Shown one piece after another: positions 1-8,350 of a DNA stretch of 64,000 bases; position 1 is the stretch's first letter, and each line of letters starts with the position of its first letter. This DNA is from Nonomuraea solani. Its GTDB lineage: Bacteria > Actinomycetota > Actinomycetes > Streptosporangiales > Streptosporangiaceae. Made by a program: the position numbers and the translations under genes. The notes beneath the pieces were generated by a model that worked only from the letters and a program-made list of their open reading frames with translations, had not been told where the DNA came from and did not search any database. The DNA lies in contig NZ_FNVT01000010.1 of NCBI RefSeq assembly GCF_900108335.1, forward strand, positions 62,001-126,000, in the 5' to 3' direction.

Positions 1-1
1 A

Positions 2-55
2 CGCTGGCGGCAGTACCGCGACAAGCAGCACAACGACGATCGGAGCGACGCATGA
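2..55 (+). CDS. C-terminal tail of an upstream gene (partial)
   Basis: An open frame enters from the left edge and ends in TGA at 53-55, encoding a charged tail ending RDKQHNDDRSDA. Its stop shares ATGA with the next start codon, the translational coupling seen throughout this window, so it is probably the last codons of the gene upstream in the same operon. Too little is visible to name the product. Confidence 0.55.
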   Translation, partial: RWRQYRDKQHNDDRSDA

Positions 56-858
56 ACACGGAGAAGGTCGACTTCAGGAGCATCACCGACGAGGGGGTGA
101 CCTGGACCATGCTGGGCACCCTCTACTTACGGGCCTGGGAGAGCCGTCAGGCGCGGCCCATTCTCGGCGACCGCCACGCGGCGGAGGCCATCGATCGGAT
201 CGACTACGACTTCGCCGCGCTGAAACGGCGCCTCCGGCCGGAGAGCAACCAGTTCCTGGTGGCGCTGCGGGCCCGGCAGCTCGACGACTGGAGCACCGCC
301 TTCCTGGCGCGGCACCCCGACGCCGCGGTGCTGCATCTGGGCTGCGGCCTCGACAGCCGGATGCTCCGGCTCGACCCGGACGCCGGGTTGCGCTGGTACG
401 ACCTGGACATCCCGCAGGTCATCGACCTGCGCCGCAAGCTCTACGAGGAGCAGGGCGGCTACCAGATGATCGGCGCGTCGGTGGCGGACGAAGGCTGGCT
501 GGAGGCCATCCCCGCCGACCGCCCCGCCCTGATCATCGCCGAAGGGCTGTTCCCGTACCTGGCCCCGACCGAGGTACGCCGCCTGCTGCAGCGTCTCACC
601 GACCACTTCCCGTCAGGCGAGGTGATCTTCGACGCGTCGTCGCCCTGGCTGGGCCGGCTGGTCAAGCTCTGCCGCTGGGCCCCGCGCGACGGCCGGGAGG
701 TCGAACGCTGGAACCCCCGGCTGAAGTGCGCCGAACAGGTCCCCTTCACCACCCACTACCACCGCATTCCGGTACGGCGCTACCGCGTCCTCTACCGGCT
801 CATGCACGCCGTGCCGGCACTCCGGCACATGATGCGCGAATACCGGTTCACGTTCTGA
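52..858 (+). CDS. SAM-dependent O-methyltransferase, LCMT/TcmP type
   Basis: The 268-aa protein has the glycine-rich SAM-binding motif LHLGCGLDSRMLRL near residues 94-107, an acidic motif WYDLDIPQVIDLRR about 20 residues later, and AEGLFPYLAPTEVRRLL near residue 165. This is the signature of the leucine carboxyl methyltransferase / TcmP family (COG3315), whose actinobacterial members often O-methylate polyketides. The ATG has a GGAG 6 nt upstream and overlaps the preceding stop. A P450 follows after 23 nt, so the pair probably tailors one natural product whose core genes lie to the left of the window. The substrate cannot be read from sequence. Confidence 0.85.
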   Translation: MNTEKVDFRSITDEGVTWTMLGTLYLRAWESRQARPILGDRHAAEAIDRIDYDFAALKRRLRPESNQFLVALRARQLDDWSTAFLARHPDAAVLHLGCGLDSRMLRLDPDAGLRWYDLDIPQVIDLRRKLYEEQGGYQMIGASVADEGWLEAIPADRPALIIAEGLFPYLAPTEVRRLLQRLTDHFPSGEVIFDASSPWLGRLVKLCRWAPRDGREVERWNPRLKCAEQVPFTTHYHRIPVRRYRVLYRLMHAVPALRHMMREYRFTF

Positions 859-881
859 CGTATTCACACCAGGGAGAGGAA

Positions 882-2078
882 ATGACCGACATCGTCGAGC
901 GGTACGACATCCCCGTACAGCACTTCTGGTTGCACGGTCCCCGGTCGGACCGGCCGGTCGAGTACGACGCCGCCGCCGGAATCTGGGGCGTGCACGGTTA
1001 TCCGGAGGCCCACGAGATCCTCGGTGACCCCGAGACCTTCTCCTCCGACACCTTCCGCGTCATCCCGAAACCCCTGATGCCGGACGCCGAGGAGTTCTCG
1101 CTCGCCGGCTTCATCACCCAGATCGACCCGCCCGAGCACGGCAAGCTGCGCAAACTGGTCAGCAGCGCCTTCACCCGCAAGGTCGTCGCGGACCTCGAAC
1201 CCAGGATCGCCGCCGTCACCCACGAGCTGCTGGACGCGGCCCGGGATCGCGGCCGGCTGGAGCTCGTGGCCGACCTGGCCTATCCGCTGCCGGTCATCGT
1301 CATCGCCGAACTGCTGGGCGTGCCCGGCGGCGATCGCGCCCTGTTCAAACAGTGGGCCGACGCGCTGTTCCAGCGCGACGCGAAGATCTCGCTCACCGAG
1401 CCGGCCGAGCAGCGGGAAGAGGACATCGACGCCATGAAGTCGTGGCGGGACATGTCGGCCTACCTCGCCGACCACGCCGCGGAACGCCGGCGGAACCCGC
1501 GCGCCGACCTGCTCACCCGCCTGGTCGAGGCCGAACTGGACGGCGAACGCCTGCCCGCCGGACAGGTGGTCAACTTCGCGATCCTCCTGCTCCTCGCCGG
1601 GCACGTCACCACGACGATGCTGCTCGGCAACACCGTGCTCTGCCTGGACGCCTTCCCCGAACAGCAGGATCGGGTACGCGCCCACCGCGCCGCCGTCCCG
1701 GCCCTCATCGAGGAGTCGCTGCGCTACCTCACCCCGTTCGCCGCCATCAGCCGCACCACCACCCGCGCGGCCGAACTCGGCGGCGAGACGATCCCGGCCG
1801 ATCAGCTGCTCATGGTGTGGCTCGGCGCCGCCAACAGGGACCCCCGGCAGTTCCCCGAGCCCGCCCTGTTCGACCCCGGCCGCGACCCGAACCCGCATCT
1901 CGCCTTCGGCCGCGGCATCCACTTCTGCCTGGGCGCCCCGCTGGCCCGGCTGGAGGGGCGGATCGCGCTGAACATCCTGCTCGACCGCTTCGACCGGCTG
2001 CGCACCGATCCTGATGATCCGGTGGCCTTCATCCCCACCCCCACCATGACCGGCGTGCGCCGACTGCCGCTCCGATGA
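882..2078 (+). CDS. Cytochrome P450, class I bacterial
   Basis: A 398-aa haem monooxygenase. The K-helix ExxR is EESLR near residue 277; the haem loop is FGRGIHFCLG with the thiolate ligand at Cys349. The I-helix reads AGHVTTT near residue 240, so the usual acidic residue before the threonines is Val, which may alter proton delivery. The frame is open further upstream, but ATG 882 has an AGGGAGAGGA Shine-Dalgarno and gives a normal P450 N-terminus, so it is preferred. It lies 23 nt after the methyltransferase and is probably co-transcribed. It needs ferredoxin and reductase from elsewhere, since none is encoded nearby. The hydroxylation target is unknown. Confidence 0.92.
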   Translation: MTDIVERYDIPVQHFWLHGPRSDRPVEYDAAAGIWGVHGYPEAHEILGDPETFSSDTFRVIPKPLMPDAEEFSLAGFITQIDPPEHGKLRKLVSSAFTRKVVADLEPRIAAVTHELLDAARDRGRLELVADLAYPLPVIVIAELLGVPGGDRALFKQWADALFQRDAKISLTEPAEQREEDIDAMKSWRDMSAYLADHAAERRRNPRADLLTRLVEAELDGERLPAGQVVNFAILLLLAGHVTTTMLLGNTVLCLDAFPEQQDRVRAHRAAVPALIEESLRYLTPFAAISRTTTRAAELGGETIPADQLLMVWLGAANRDPRQFPEPALFDPGRDPNPHLAFGRGIHFCLGAPLARLEGRIALNILLDRFDRLRTDPDDPVAFIPTPTMTGVRRLPLR

Positions 2079-2158
2079 ATGTCCGGTAAAGAAGCCGGTC
2101 AAGAGAAGTGACTTGACGTGTGGCCGCCCGGGTGGTCCCATGAATCTCCGAAGCTGGA

Positions 2159-2173
2159 TAGGAAAGTTTCCTA
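2159..2173. promoter_or_regulatory. Perfect palindrome TAGGAAAGTTTCCTA before secreted protein gene
   Basis: Seven-base arms TAGGAAA/TTTCCTA flank a central G, 13 nt before the ATG at 2187. The GAAAGTTTC core resembles LacI-family operators of actinobacterial polysaccharide-degradation genes and is shared with the palindrome before the xylanase (28483-28495). It probably represses the downstream gene by occluding the promoter or start. Confidence 0.6.
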
Positions 2174-2186
2174 ATTCGGAGGATCG

Positions 2187-2774
2187 ATGCGATTACTCCT
2201 CATGGGCACCACGGCGGCCGGGCTGCTCCTGGTGGCGGCTCTTCCCGCCGCGGCCGATCCCGTCGAACCGGGGCCGTGGACCTCGTACGAGCCGACGTTC
2301 AACGTGCAGGAGCGCGGCTGCGGCGACGTCGGCGACCTGACGTTCACGCTGACCTGCTCCACGGGCAGCGGCGACCAGCGGGCCGAGCGGCGCTACGCCA
2401 CCTACTCAGGCGGCACCCGGCAGTTCGAGGGCCACTTCAAGATCACCAGCCTGCCGGGCACCCGGATCAGCCTGAAGCAGACGTTCAAGACGACCGGCCC
2501 GTTCTTCATGCTCGCCGTCGAGCGCGGCGGCCGGCTGTACGCGGTGCACGGCGGCACCACCATCGCCACCGGCGCGACGGTCGGGACCACGGTCCGCGTC
2601 AACACCGTGCACGTGGTGGGCAGCACCCATCGGACCTACATCAACGGGTCGCTGAAGCACACCGTGGCCAGTGAGAGCGGGAGCTTCTACGACAAGTTCG
2701 GCGCCTACCGGACCAACAGCGGGCAGGGGCCCGCGACGGTCCAGTGGAGCGGCATCCGGTTCTGGCGCAAGTGA
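2187..2774 (+). CDS. Secreted concanavalin-like fold protein, possible polysaccharide lyase
   Basis: A 195-aa protein with an N-terminal signal peptide (MRLLLMG, hydrophobic core, cleavage near PAAADP). The mature part is beta-rich. It has RQFEGHFKI, a KQTFKTTGPFFML strand, TYINGS, and a C-terminal YDKFGAYRTN motif similar in style to the Y-K-x-G-x-Y motifs of concanavalin-fold polysaccharide lyases (PL7/PL13/PL20-like). Two cysteines near residues 46 and 57 could form a disulphide. GGAGG lies just upstream of the ATG. The LacI-type palindrome just upstream supports a role in polysaccharide use. The lyase assignment is inference. Confidence 0.6.
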   Translation: MRLLLMGTTAAGLLLVAALPAAADPVEPGPWTSYEPTFNVQERGCGDVGDLTFTLTCSTGSGDQRAERRYATYSGGTRQFEGHFKITSLPGTRISLKQTFKTTGPFFMLAVERGGRLYAVHGGTTIATGATVGTTVRVNTVHVVGSTHRTYINGSLKHTVASESGSFYDKFGAYRTNSGQGPATVQWSGIRFWRK

Positions 2775-3367
2775 TGCGGGCCCTGGCGGCGCTGGTGGTG
2801 CTGCTGGTCGCGGGCTGCTCCGCGGCCACTGCCCCTCGCCCTGCGGTGCTGAGGGCCGAGCTGGTGTCGCCGACCGACGTCGTGCTGCGCTGGGCCGGCC
2901 GTGATCCCGGCGCGGCCGGGCACGTGCTGGAGTTCGCCACCGAGCCGCGGGGCCCGTACACGATCCTGGCCTTTCTCCCGGCGGAGGAGAGCGGCTACAC
3001 CCATCCCGACCTCATCCCGGAGACGACCTTCCACTACCGCCTGCGCCCCTATTACGGCCGGGCGTCGGCGGAGGTGGACGTGACCGTGGACGGCGGCGAA
3101 CAGGCGTCATCGGGGGACCTGCGGGCCACCGTCACGGGACCCGACAGCGTGGCCTTCACGTGGACCGGCCGCGGGGCCGACGGGTCCCTCCTGGAGAACC
3201 GCCCGGCGGGCCGGACCGGGTTCCGGGTGGTGGCCCTGGTCGACCCCGGCGTCGGCACCTTCGACCTGGTCACCCTCCCCGAGGAGCGGCAGGCCACCTA
3301 CCGGGTGCGCGCGTTCCGCTACGGACCCCCGTCGAACGTCGTCCGGCTGACCACAGGAGGACAATAA
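2774..3367 (+). CDS. Lipoprotein with fibronectin type III-like repeats
   Basis: Starting at the ATG that overlaps the previous stop by one base (TGATG), this is a 197-aa lipoprotein with a short signal and lipobox LVAGC. The rest is two beta-sandwich-like segments of about 90 residues with FnIII character: VLRWAGRDPGAAGHVLEF then TTFHYRLRPYYG, and FTWTGRGADG then ATYRVRAFRYG. The frame extends upstream to 2744, but only the 2774 start gives a lipoprotein signal. Coupling suggests it works with the preceding secreted protein at the cell surface, perhaps binding its substrate. No catalytic motif is seen. Confidence 0.65.
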   Translation: MRALAALVVLLVAGCSAATAPRPAVLRAELVSPTDVVLRWAGRDPGAAGHVLEFATEPRGPYTILAFLPAEESGYTHPDLIPETTFHYRLRPYYGRASAEVDVTVDGGEQASSGDLRATVTGPDSVAFTWTGRGADGSLLENRPAGRTGFRVVALVDPGVGTFDLVTLPEERQATYRVRAFRYGPPSNVVRLTTGGQ

Positions 3368-3443
3368 GACATCCTACCTTTACTCGCAGTGCCGACATCT
3401 CAGTGATCGGATGTATAGAGCCGATCCGGAGGACTCGGGTAAC

Positions 3444-4490
3444 TTGATCCGCATGCTCGCCTACCCCGACAAGCCCGGGCCGGGTGCGAAGGTGGCGATC
3501 CTGTCGCCCGGCGCCGGACTGCCCGAGATCTTCCCCGCGCCGTACGAGCTGGGCCTGACCCGCCTCCGCGAGGACTTCGATCTGGTGCCGGTCGAGTATC
3601 CGACCACCCGCCGCCTCGGCTCGTCGCCGGCCGCCCGGGCCGGGGACGTCAACGCCGCGTTCGCCGACCCGTCGATCGGCGCCGTCCTCACCTCCATCGG
3701 CGGCGACGACCAGATCAAGGTGCTGCGCCACCTGGACCCCGACGTCCTCCGCGCCCACCCGAAGCCGTTCTTCGGGATCAGCGACAACACCAACCTGTGC
3801 AACTACCTGTGGAACCTCGGCATCGTGTCCTACTACGGCGGCACGATCATGACGCTCTTCGGGCGTGGTGGCGCGATGAACGCGCAGGCCGCCGAGGCCG
3901 TCCGGGCCGCGCTGTTCACCCACGACACCTACGAGCTGCGCCCCGCGCAGGCGTACAGCGACGTCGACCGCGACTGGAACGACCCGGCGTCGACGGCGGG
4001 CGAGCCGGAGCTGTTCACCGGCGAGGGCTGGCGATGGCACGGCCCGCGCCGCACGGTGACCGGCCCGTCGTGGGGCGGCTGCCTGGAGGTCCTCGACTGG
4101 AACCTGCGCGTCGGCACCCACATCCAGGAGGCCGCCGCGTACGACGGCTGCGTGCTGTTCCTGGAGACCTCGGAGGAGCTTCCCGACGCGAACTACGTCT
4201 ACCGCGTGCTGATGTGCATGGGCGAGCGCGGCCTGCTCCAGCGGTTCGGCGCCGCGATCATGGGCCGGCCCAAGGCGTGGTCGCTGGACGACCAGCGCCC
4301 GCCGGACCGGAAGGCCGCGTATGTCGCCGCCCAGCAGGAGGCCGTGCTCAAGGCCTTCGCCGAGTACAACCCGGACATCCCACTCGTCCTCAACGTCGAC
4401 ATCGGGCACACCGACCCGCAACTGGTGGTCCCGTACGGCGGCACCGTCACCGTCGACGCCACCACCGGCCGCATCACCGTGCGGTACTAA
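3444..4490 (+). CDS. S66-family peptidase, MccF / LD-carboxypeptidase type
   Basis: The protein has the nucleophile elbow FFGISDNTNLCN (Ser in GxSD), a later FLETSEE segment that can supply the catalytic Glu, and DIGHTDPQLVVPYG with the catalytic His near the C-terminus, matching the Ser-Glu-His triad of S66 peptidases. MccF members cleave toxic acylated nucleotides such as microcin C; LD-carboxypeptidases trim murein tetrapeptides. MccF is slightly favoured by the GISDNT motif. TTG 3444 is chosen because GGAGGA sits 10 nt upstream; ATG 3453 is the alternative. It is a cytoplasmic protein of about 348 aa without a signal peptide. Confidence 0.85.
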   Translation: MIRMLAYPDKPGPGAKVAILSPGAGLPEIFPAPYELGLTRLREDFDLVPVEYPTTRRLGSSPAARAGDVNAAFADPSIGAVLTSIGGDDQIKVLRHLDPDVLRAHPKPFFGISDNTNLCNYLWNLGIVSYYGGTIMTLFGRGGAMNAQAAEAVRAALFTHDTYELRPAQAYSDVDRDWNDPASTAGEPELFTGEGWRWHGPRRTVTGPSWGGCLEVLDWNLRVGTHIQEAAAYDGCVLFLETSEELPDANYVYRVLMCMGERGLLQRFGAAIMGRPKAWSLDDQRPPDRKAAYVAAQQEAVLKAFAEYNPDIPLVLNVDIGHTDPQLVVPYGGTVTVDATTGRITVRY

Positions 4491-4514
4491 CACACTTGTG
4501 CTGGAAGGGAACTC

Positions 4515-5303
4515 ATGGACCAGGACCGGCAGAGCGGCGTCGACACCGGCGTGCCGCACCCCGCCCGGGTGTGGAACCACTGGCTGGGCGGCAAGGACAA
4601 CTACGCCGTCGATCGCGAGGTGGGCGACCGGATCCTGGCCGTGGCGCCCGACCTGGCCGTCATCGCCCGCGCCGAACGCGAGTTCCTGGGCCGGGTCGTC
4701 GCCACGGTCATCGGTGCGAACACCCGCCAGTTCCTGGACGTCGGCACCGGCATCCCGACCGCGGACAACACCCACGAGGTGGCCCAGCGCGCCGTCCCCG
4801 AAGCCTCGATCGTGTACGTCGACAACGATCCGATCGTCCTCGCCCACGCCCGCGCTCTGCTGCGCGGCACCCCGGAGGGCAGGATCGCCTACCTGGACGC
4901 CGACCTGCGCGAACCCGAGACCATCCTGGCCGGCGCGAGCCGGACGCTGACCTTCGACGAGCCCATCTGCCTGCTGCTGCTCGGCATCCTGGAGTTCCTC
5001 CCCGACCTGGACCGCGCCTACGAGATCGTGCGCACCCTCACCGCCGCCCTGCCCTCCGGCAGTTTCCTGGCGATCGCCGGCAGCGTGCGAAGCCCCTCCA
5101 TGGAGCAGGCGGCGGCCCTGTGGAACGAGGGCGGCGGCACGCCCATCACCCTGCGCGACCCGAAGGAACTGCTGGGCTTCTTCGACGGGATGGACGTGCT
5201 GGAGCCGGGCGTGGTCTCCCTGCCGCAGTGGCGGCCCGGTCTCGACACGCGGTACGTCGACCGGGAGGTCTCCCAGTACGGGGGAGTGGCCCGCAAACCC
5301 TGA
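4515..5303 (+). CDS. SAM-dependent methyltransferase, DUF574 family
   Basis: A 262-aa protein beginning GVPHPARVWNHWLGGKDNYAVDREVGD, then FLDVGTGIPTADNTHEVAQ and a VYVDNDPIVLAHARALL motif: the hallmarks of the actinobacteria-specific DUF574 methyltransferases. They have a Rossmann SAM fold, and many copies occur per genome. Substrates are mostly unknown. AAGGGAA lies just upstream of the ATG. It sits 24 nt after the S66 peptidase gene, so the two may be co-transcribed; nothing else indicates its target. Confidence 0.88.
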   Translation: MDQDRQSGVDTGVPHPARVWNHWLGGKDNYAVDREVGDRILAVAPDLAVIARAEREFLGRVVATVIGANTRQFLDVGTGIPTADNTHEVAQRAVPEASIVYVDNDPIVLAHARALLRGTPEGRIAYLDADLREPETILAGASRTLTFDEPICLLLLGILEFLPDLDRAYEIVRTLTAALPSGSFLAIAGSVRSPSMEQAAALWNEGGGTPITLRDPKELLGFFDGMDVLEPGVVSLPQWRPGLDTRYVDREVSQYGGVARKP

Positions 5304-5306
5304 GGC

Positions 5307-5876
5307 TCAGCCGGTGAGCACCCGGTTGAGGGTCTCCTCGACGGCGGCCCGGACCGTGGCGGGGTCGTCGAGGTCGAAGCCGACGACAAGGCCGTCCCTG
5401 AGCAGGAGCAGGATGTCGGCGGTCAGCTCCGCGCCGGGGTGGCCGTCGGCGGCCAGGAGGTCGCGGTAGAGGTCGCGGTTCCAGCGGCGGTGCTCGGCGA
5501 TCGCCAGCCGTACGGGATGGGCCGGGTCGGGATATTCGGCCGCCGTGTTGACGAAGGGGCAGCCCCGGTAGGTGGGGCCCGCGCCGAACTCGCACATGAA
5601 GGCGAAGATCGCCATCAACCGCTCGCGCGGTGAGCCGTCGCGTATCGAGTCCACCGCCGTGCGCACCACCGCGCCCTGCTCCGTCACGTACGCCCGGACC
5701 AGGTCGTCCTTGCTCGGGAAATGATGGTAGAAGGTCGCCTTGGCGACCCCGGCCTCGGCGATGATCCGGTCGATGCCGACCGCGTGCACGCCCTCGCCGT
5801 AGAACAGGCGGGCCGCGGTCCGGAGCACCCGGTCGCGGGCCGGGCTCGGGCGGGCAAGCGTCTCTGCGTTCACCAC
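5307..5876 (-). CDS. TetR/AcrR family transcriptional repressor
   Basis: A 189-aa regulator with an N-terminal TetR helix-turn-helix at about residues 14-60: RVLRTAARLFYGEGVHAVGIDRII then AGVAKATFYHHFPSKDDLV. The C-terminal ligand domain contains FGAGPTYRGCPFVNTAAEYPDPAHP, the CPFVN stretch seen in AcrR-type regulators that respond to electrophiles or quinones. It starts at tandem GTG codons and is divergent from the Ohr gene, with two inverted repeats in the 83-bp gap. It probably represses both genes and is released by an oxidant or electrophile, perhaps through the conserved Cys. Confidence 0.9.
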   Translation of the reverse strand: MVNAETLARPSPARDRVLRTAARLFYGEGVHAVGIDRIIAEAGVAKATFYHHFPSKDDLVRAYVTEQGAVVRTAVDSIRDGSPRERLMAIFAFMCEFGAGPTYRGCPFVNTAAEYPDPAHPVRLAIAEHRRWNRDLYRDLLAADGHPGAELTADILLLLRDGLVVGFDLDDPATVRAAVEETLNRVLTG

Positions 5877-5885
5877 TTGACGATA

Positions 5886-5939
5886 CCAGACAGACCTGTC
5901 TACCCTCTTGGCATGAAGGCAGACAGACAGGTCTGTCTG
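5886..5939. promoter_or_regulatory. Two TetR-type operators between tetR and ohr
   Basis: Site 1 (5888-5901) is AGACAG-N2-CTGTCT. Site 2 (5920-5939) is CAGACAGAC-N2-GTCTGTCTG, a 9-bp-arm dyad. Both share the same core and sit between the divergent starts at 5876 and 5960. Site 1 is close to the tetR start and site 2 is 20 nt before the ohr ATG, as expected for autorepression plus repression of ohr. Confidence 0.8.
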
Positions 5940-5959
5940 ATCTGAGGGAGAACGAAGCC

Positions 5960-6370
5960 ATGAGTCTCTACACCGCCATCGCCACCTCCGCCGGCCGCGA
6001 CGCCCGCGCCGTTTCCTCCGACGGCCGGCTGGACGTCAAGCTGGCCCTGCAGAAGGAGCTCGGCGGCGACGGCGCGGGCACCAACCCCGAGCAGCTCTTC
6101 GCCGCGGGCTACGCCGCCTGCTTCGCCTCGGCGATGCAGCTCGTGGCGGGCCAGAAGAAGATCGATGTCTCCGACGCGTCGGTCACGGCCGAGATCGGGC
6201 TCGCGCCCAACGGCAAGGGCGGGTTCCAGCTCGACGCCACGCTGCGGGTCGAACTGCCCGACACGCTCGCGCCGGAGACGGCCCGCGAGCTCGTCGACGC
6301 CACCCACCAGGTGTGCCCCTACTCCAACGCCACCCGCGGCAACGTCGCGGTCAACCTGGTCATCGAGTAA
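5960..6370 (+). CDS. ohr: Organic hydroperoxide resistance protein, OsmC/Ohr family
   Basis: The 136-aa thiol peroxidase has both catalytic cysteines in family context: GYAACFASAMQ (peroxidatic, near residue 54) and HQVCPYSNATRGN (resolving, near residue 118). Ohr reduces organic and fatty-acid hydroperoxides as a homodimer using lipoylated proteins. The CPYSNATRGN box separates Ohr from OsmC. GAGGGAGAA lies 10 nt upstream of the ATG. It is normally controlled by the MarR-type OhrR; here a TetR gene is divergent and a matching palindrome lies at the promoter. Confidence 0.93.
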   Translation: MSLYTAIATSAGRDARAVSSDGRLDVKLALQKELGGDGAGTNPEQLFAAGYAACFASAMQLVAGQKKIDVSDASVTAEIGLAPNGKGGFQLDATLRVELPDTLAPETARELVDATHQVCPYSNATRGNVAVNLVIE

Positions 6371-6403
6371 GCCCGCAGCTCACCCGTACGTCATGCTTGT
6401 CAG

Positions 6404-7339
6404 ATGACCCGTTCGAACGGCGAGTCGCCGATCGCCGCCGCGCACAGTGACCTGCTCGACGCGACCCCCGGCCTGTGGGTGGACGATCGGGACGACGACG
6501 ACCCGGTGCTGCTCAGGTCCGACGGCCGGCCGGTCGACACCTGGCGCCAGCACTACCCGTACGACGAGCGCCTGCCCCGCGGCGAGTACGAGCACGACAA
6601 GCGGCTGCTGCAGATCGAGCTGCTCAAGCTGCAGTACTGGATCAAGCAGACCGGCGGCCGGCTGGTCGTGCTGTTCGAAGGGCGCGACGCGGCCGGCAAG
6701 GGCGGCACCATCAAGCGCTTCATGGAGCACCTCAACCCGCGCGGCGCGACCGTCGTCGCGCTGGAGAAGCCGAGCGAGCGCGAGCAGGGCCAGTGGTATT
6801 TCCAGCGCTACATCGCCCACCTGCCGGCCAAGGGCGAGATCGTGCTGTTCGACCGCTCCTGGTACAACCGGGCGGGCGTGGAGCGGGTCATGGGCTTCTG
6901 CACGGAGGAGGAGTACCTGGAGTTCATGGAGCAGGTGCCGCGCCTGGAGAACCTGCTCGTGGAGTCGGGCCTGCACCTGGTCAAACTGTGGTTCTCGGTG
7001 TCGCGGGCCGAGCAGCGCACCCGGTTCATCATCCGCCAGGTGGACCCGGTCCGGCAGTGGAAGCTGTCGCCGATGGACCTGGCCTCACTGCACCGATGGG
7101 ACGACTACACCGGCGCCAAGGAGTACATGTTCCTGCACACCGACACCGAGTCGGCGCCGTGGACGGTCATCAAGAGCAACGACAAGAAGCGCGCCCGGCT
7201 GGAGGCCATGCGGCACGTGCTGAGCCTGTTCGACTACGAGGGCAAAGACCACGACGTCGTCGGCGTACCGGATCCGCGCATCGTGACCTCCGCCGCCGAC
7301 ATCTTCGACGAGGACCACACTCTGCCCGATCCCGCCTGA
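6404..7339 (+). CDS. ppk2: Polyphosphate kinase 2
   Basis: A 311-aa PPK2-family enzyme transferring phosphate between polyphosphate and nucleotides. The Walker A motif is EGRDAAGKGGTIKRF near residues 91-105; Walker B is IVLFDRSWYNRAGVERVMGF; the lid and C-terminus contain WKLSPMDLASLHRWDDYTGAKE and TESAPWTVIKSNDKKRARL, all typical of the class I single-domain form. The DDY stretch and length match enzymes that use polyphosphate to make GTP or ATP from diphosphates. The nucleotide preference cannot be settled here. CorA follows 9 nt later, so the two may share a transcript, which is plausible because polyphosphate is held as a magnesium salt. Confidence 0.93.
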   Translation: MTRSNGESPIAAAHSDLLDATPGLWVDDRDDDDPVLLRSDGRPVDTWRQHYPYDERLPRGEYEHDKRLLQIELLKLQYWIKQTGGRLVVLFEGRDAAGKGGTIKRFMEHLNPRGATVVALEKPSEREQGQWYFQRYIAHLPAKGEIVLFDRSWYNRAGVERVMGFCTEEEYLEFMEQVPRLENLLVESGLHLVKLWFSVSRAEQRTRFIIRQVDPVRQWKLSPMDLASLHRWDDYTGAKEYMFLHTDTESAPWTVIKSNDKKRARLEAMRHVLSLFDYEGKDHDVVGVPDPRIVTSAADIFDEDHTLPDPA

Positions 7340-7348
7340 TACGGGACA

Positions 7349-8350
7349 ATGCCGGATGTGATTGTCGACAAAGCGATCTACTGCGACGGCGTCCGTGAGA
7401 CCATCACCGGCGACATCAGCGATGCCTTCTCCGCTGCCCGGCCCAGAGGCGACTGTTTCTTGTGGATCGGTTTGCACGAGCCTTCCCAGGAGGAGTTCGA
7501 TCTGATCACCAACGAGGTGAGCCTGCATCCCCTGGCGGTCGAGGACGCCATCCACGCCCACCAGCGGCCCAAGCTCGAACGCTATGACGACACCCTGTTC
7601 GTGGTGCTCAAGCCGCTGCTGTACGTCGATGAGAGCTCCGACATCGAGGTCGGCGAGATCAACCTGTTCCTGGGCCGCGACTTCGTCATCAGCGTCCGCC
7701 ACGGCAAGGCCAACCCCTTGGGCGGGGTACGCCGCCGCATCGAGTCCGACCGGGACCTGCTGGCCGCCGGGCCCGCCGCAGTCCTGTACGCGATCTGCGA
7801 CGAGGTCGTCGACACCTACTCCCGCATCTCCCACGAGATCGAGGTCGACCTCATCGCCCTGGAGCACCGGGTCTTCAGCGGTGAGCACCACGACGCCACC
7901 GCCGACATCTACTCGCTCAAGCGGGAGGTGCTGGAGTTCCGTACCGCCCAGGACCCGCTGATCCCGGTGCTGGAGGAGATCGTCAAGGGCCGGGTGGAGC
8001 TGTGCTCCAGCACCCGCGAACAGTTCCGCGACGTCCTGGACCACCTGCTCCGCGTGGACGCCCAGGTCGACGAGCACAACGAACTGCTCACCAGCGCCCT
8101 GAGCGCGCACCTGGCCCTGGTGAGCAGCGAGCAGAACCAGGTGGCCATGCAGCAGAACGCCGACATGCGCAAGATCTCCTCCTGGGCGGCCCTCATCGCC
8201 GTACCCACGATGATCGCCGGCATCTATGGCATGAACTTCGATTACATGCCGGAGTTGCACTGGTTGCTCGGTTATCCGCTCAGCCTGACCGCCATGGTCG
8301 TCGCCGTGATCATCGTCTACCGGCTGCTGCGGAAGAGTGGGTGGCTGTGA
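7349..8350 (+). CDS. corA: CorA-family magnesium/cobalt transporter
   Basis: A 333-aa protein with a long cytosolic alpha/beta N-domain, a stalk helix, and two C-terminal membrane helices. TM1 ends in the invariant YGMN motif near residue 294 (GIYGMNFDYMPEL), and TM2 is PLSLTAMVVAVIIVYRLL followed by a basic tail. This is the pentameric CorA architecture, importing Mg2+ down the membrane potential with gating by bound Mg2+. The acidic loop after GMN (FDYMPEL) matches CorA proper rather than ZntB. Its stop overlaps the start of a 35-aa membrane peptide gene by 4 nt. Confidence 0.93.
   Translation: MPDVIVDKAIYCDGVRETITGDISDAFSAARPRGDCFLWIGLHEPSQEEFDLITNEVSLHPLAVEDAIHAHQRPKLERYDDTLFVVLKPLLYVDESSDIEVGEINLFLGRDFVISVRHGKANPLGGVRRRIESDRDLLAAGPAAVLYAICDEVVDTYSRISHEIEVDLIALEHRVFSGEHHDATADIYSLKREVLEFRTAQDPLIPVLEEIVKGRVELCSSTREQFRDVLDHLLRVDAQVDEHNELLTSALSAHLALVSSEQNQVAMQQNADMRKISSWAALIAVPTMIAGIYGMNFDYMPELHWLLGYPLSLTAMVVAVIIVYRLLRKSGWL

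Noticed and set aside
864..2141. Minus-strand open frame over the P450 gene
   Set aside because: Composition is typical of antisense shadow and no domain is visible, while the plus strand has full P450 motifs.
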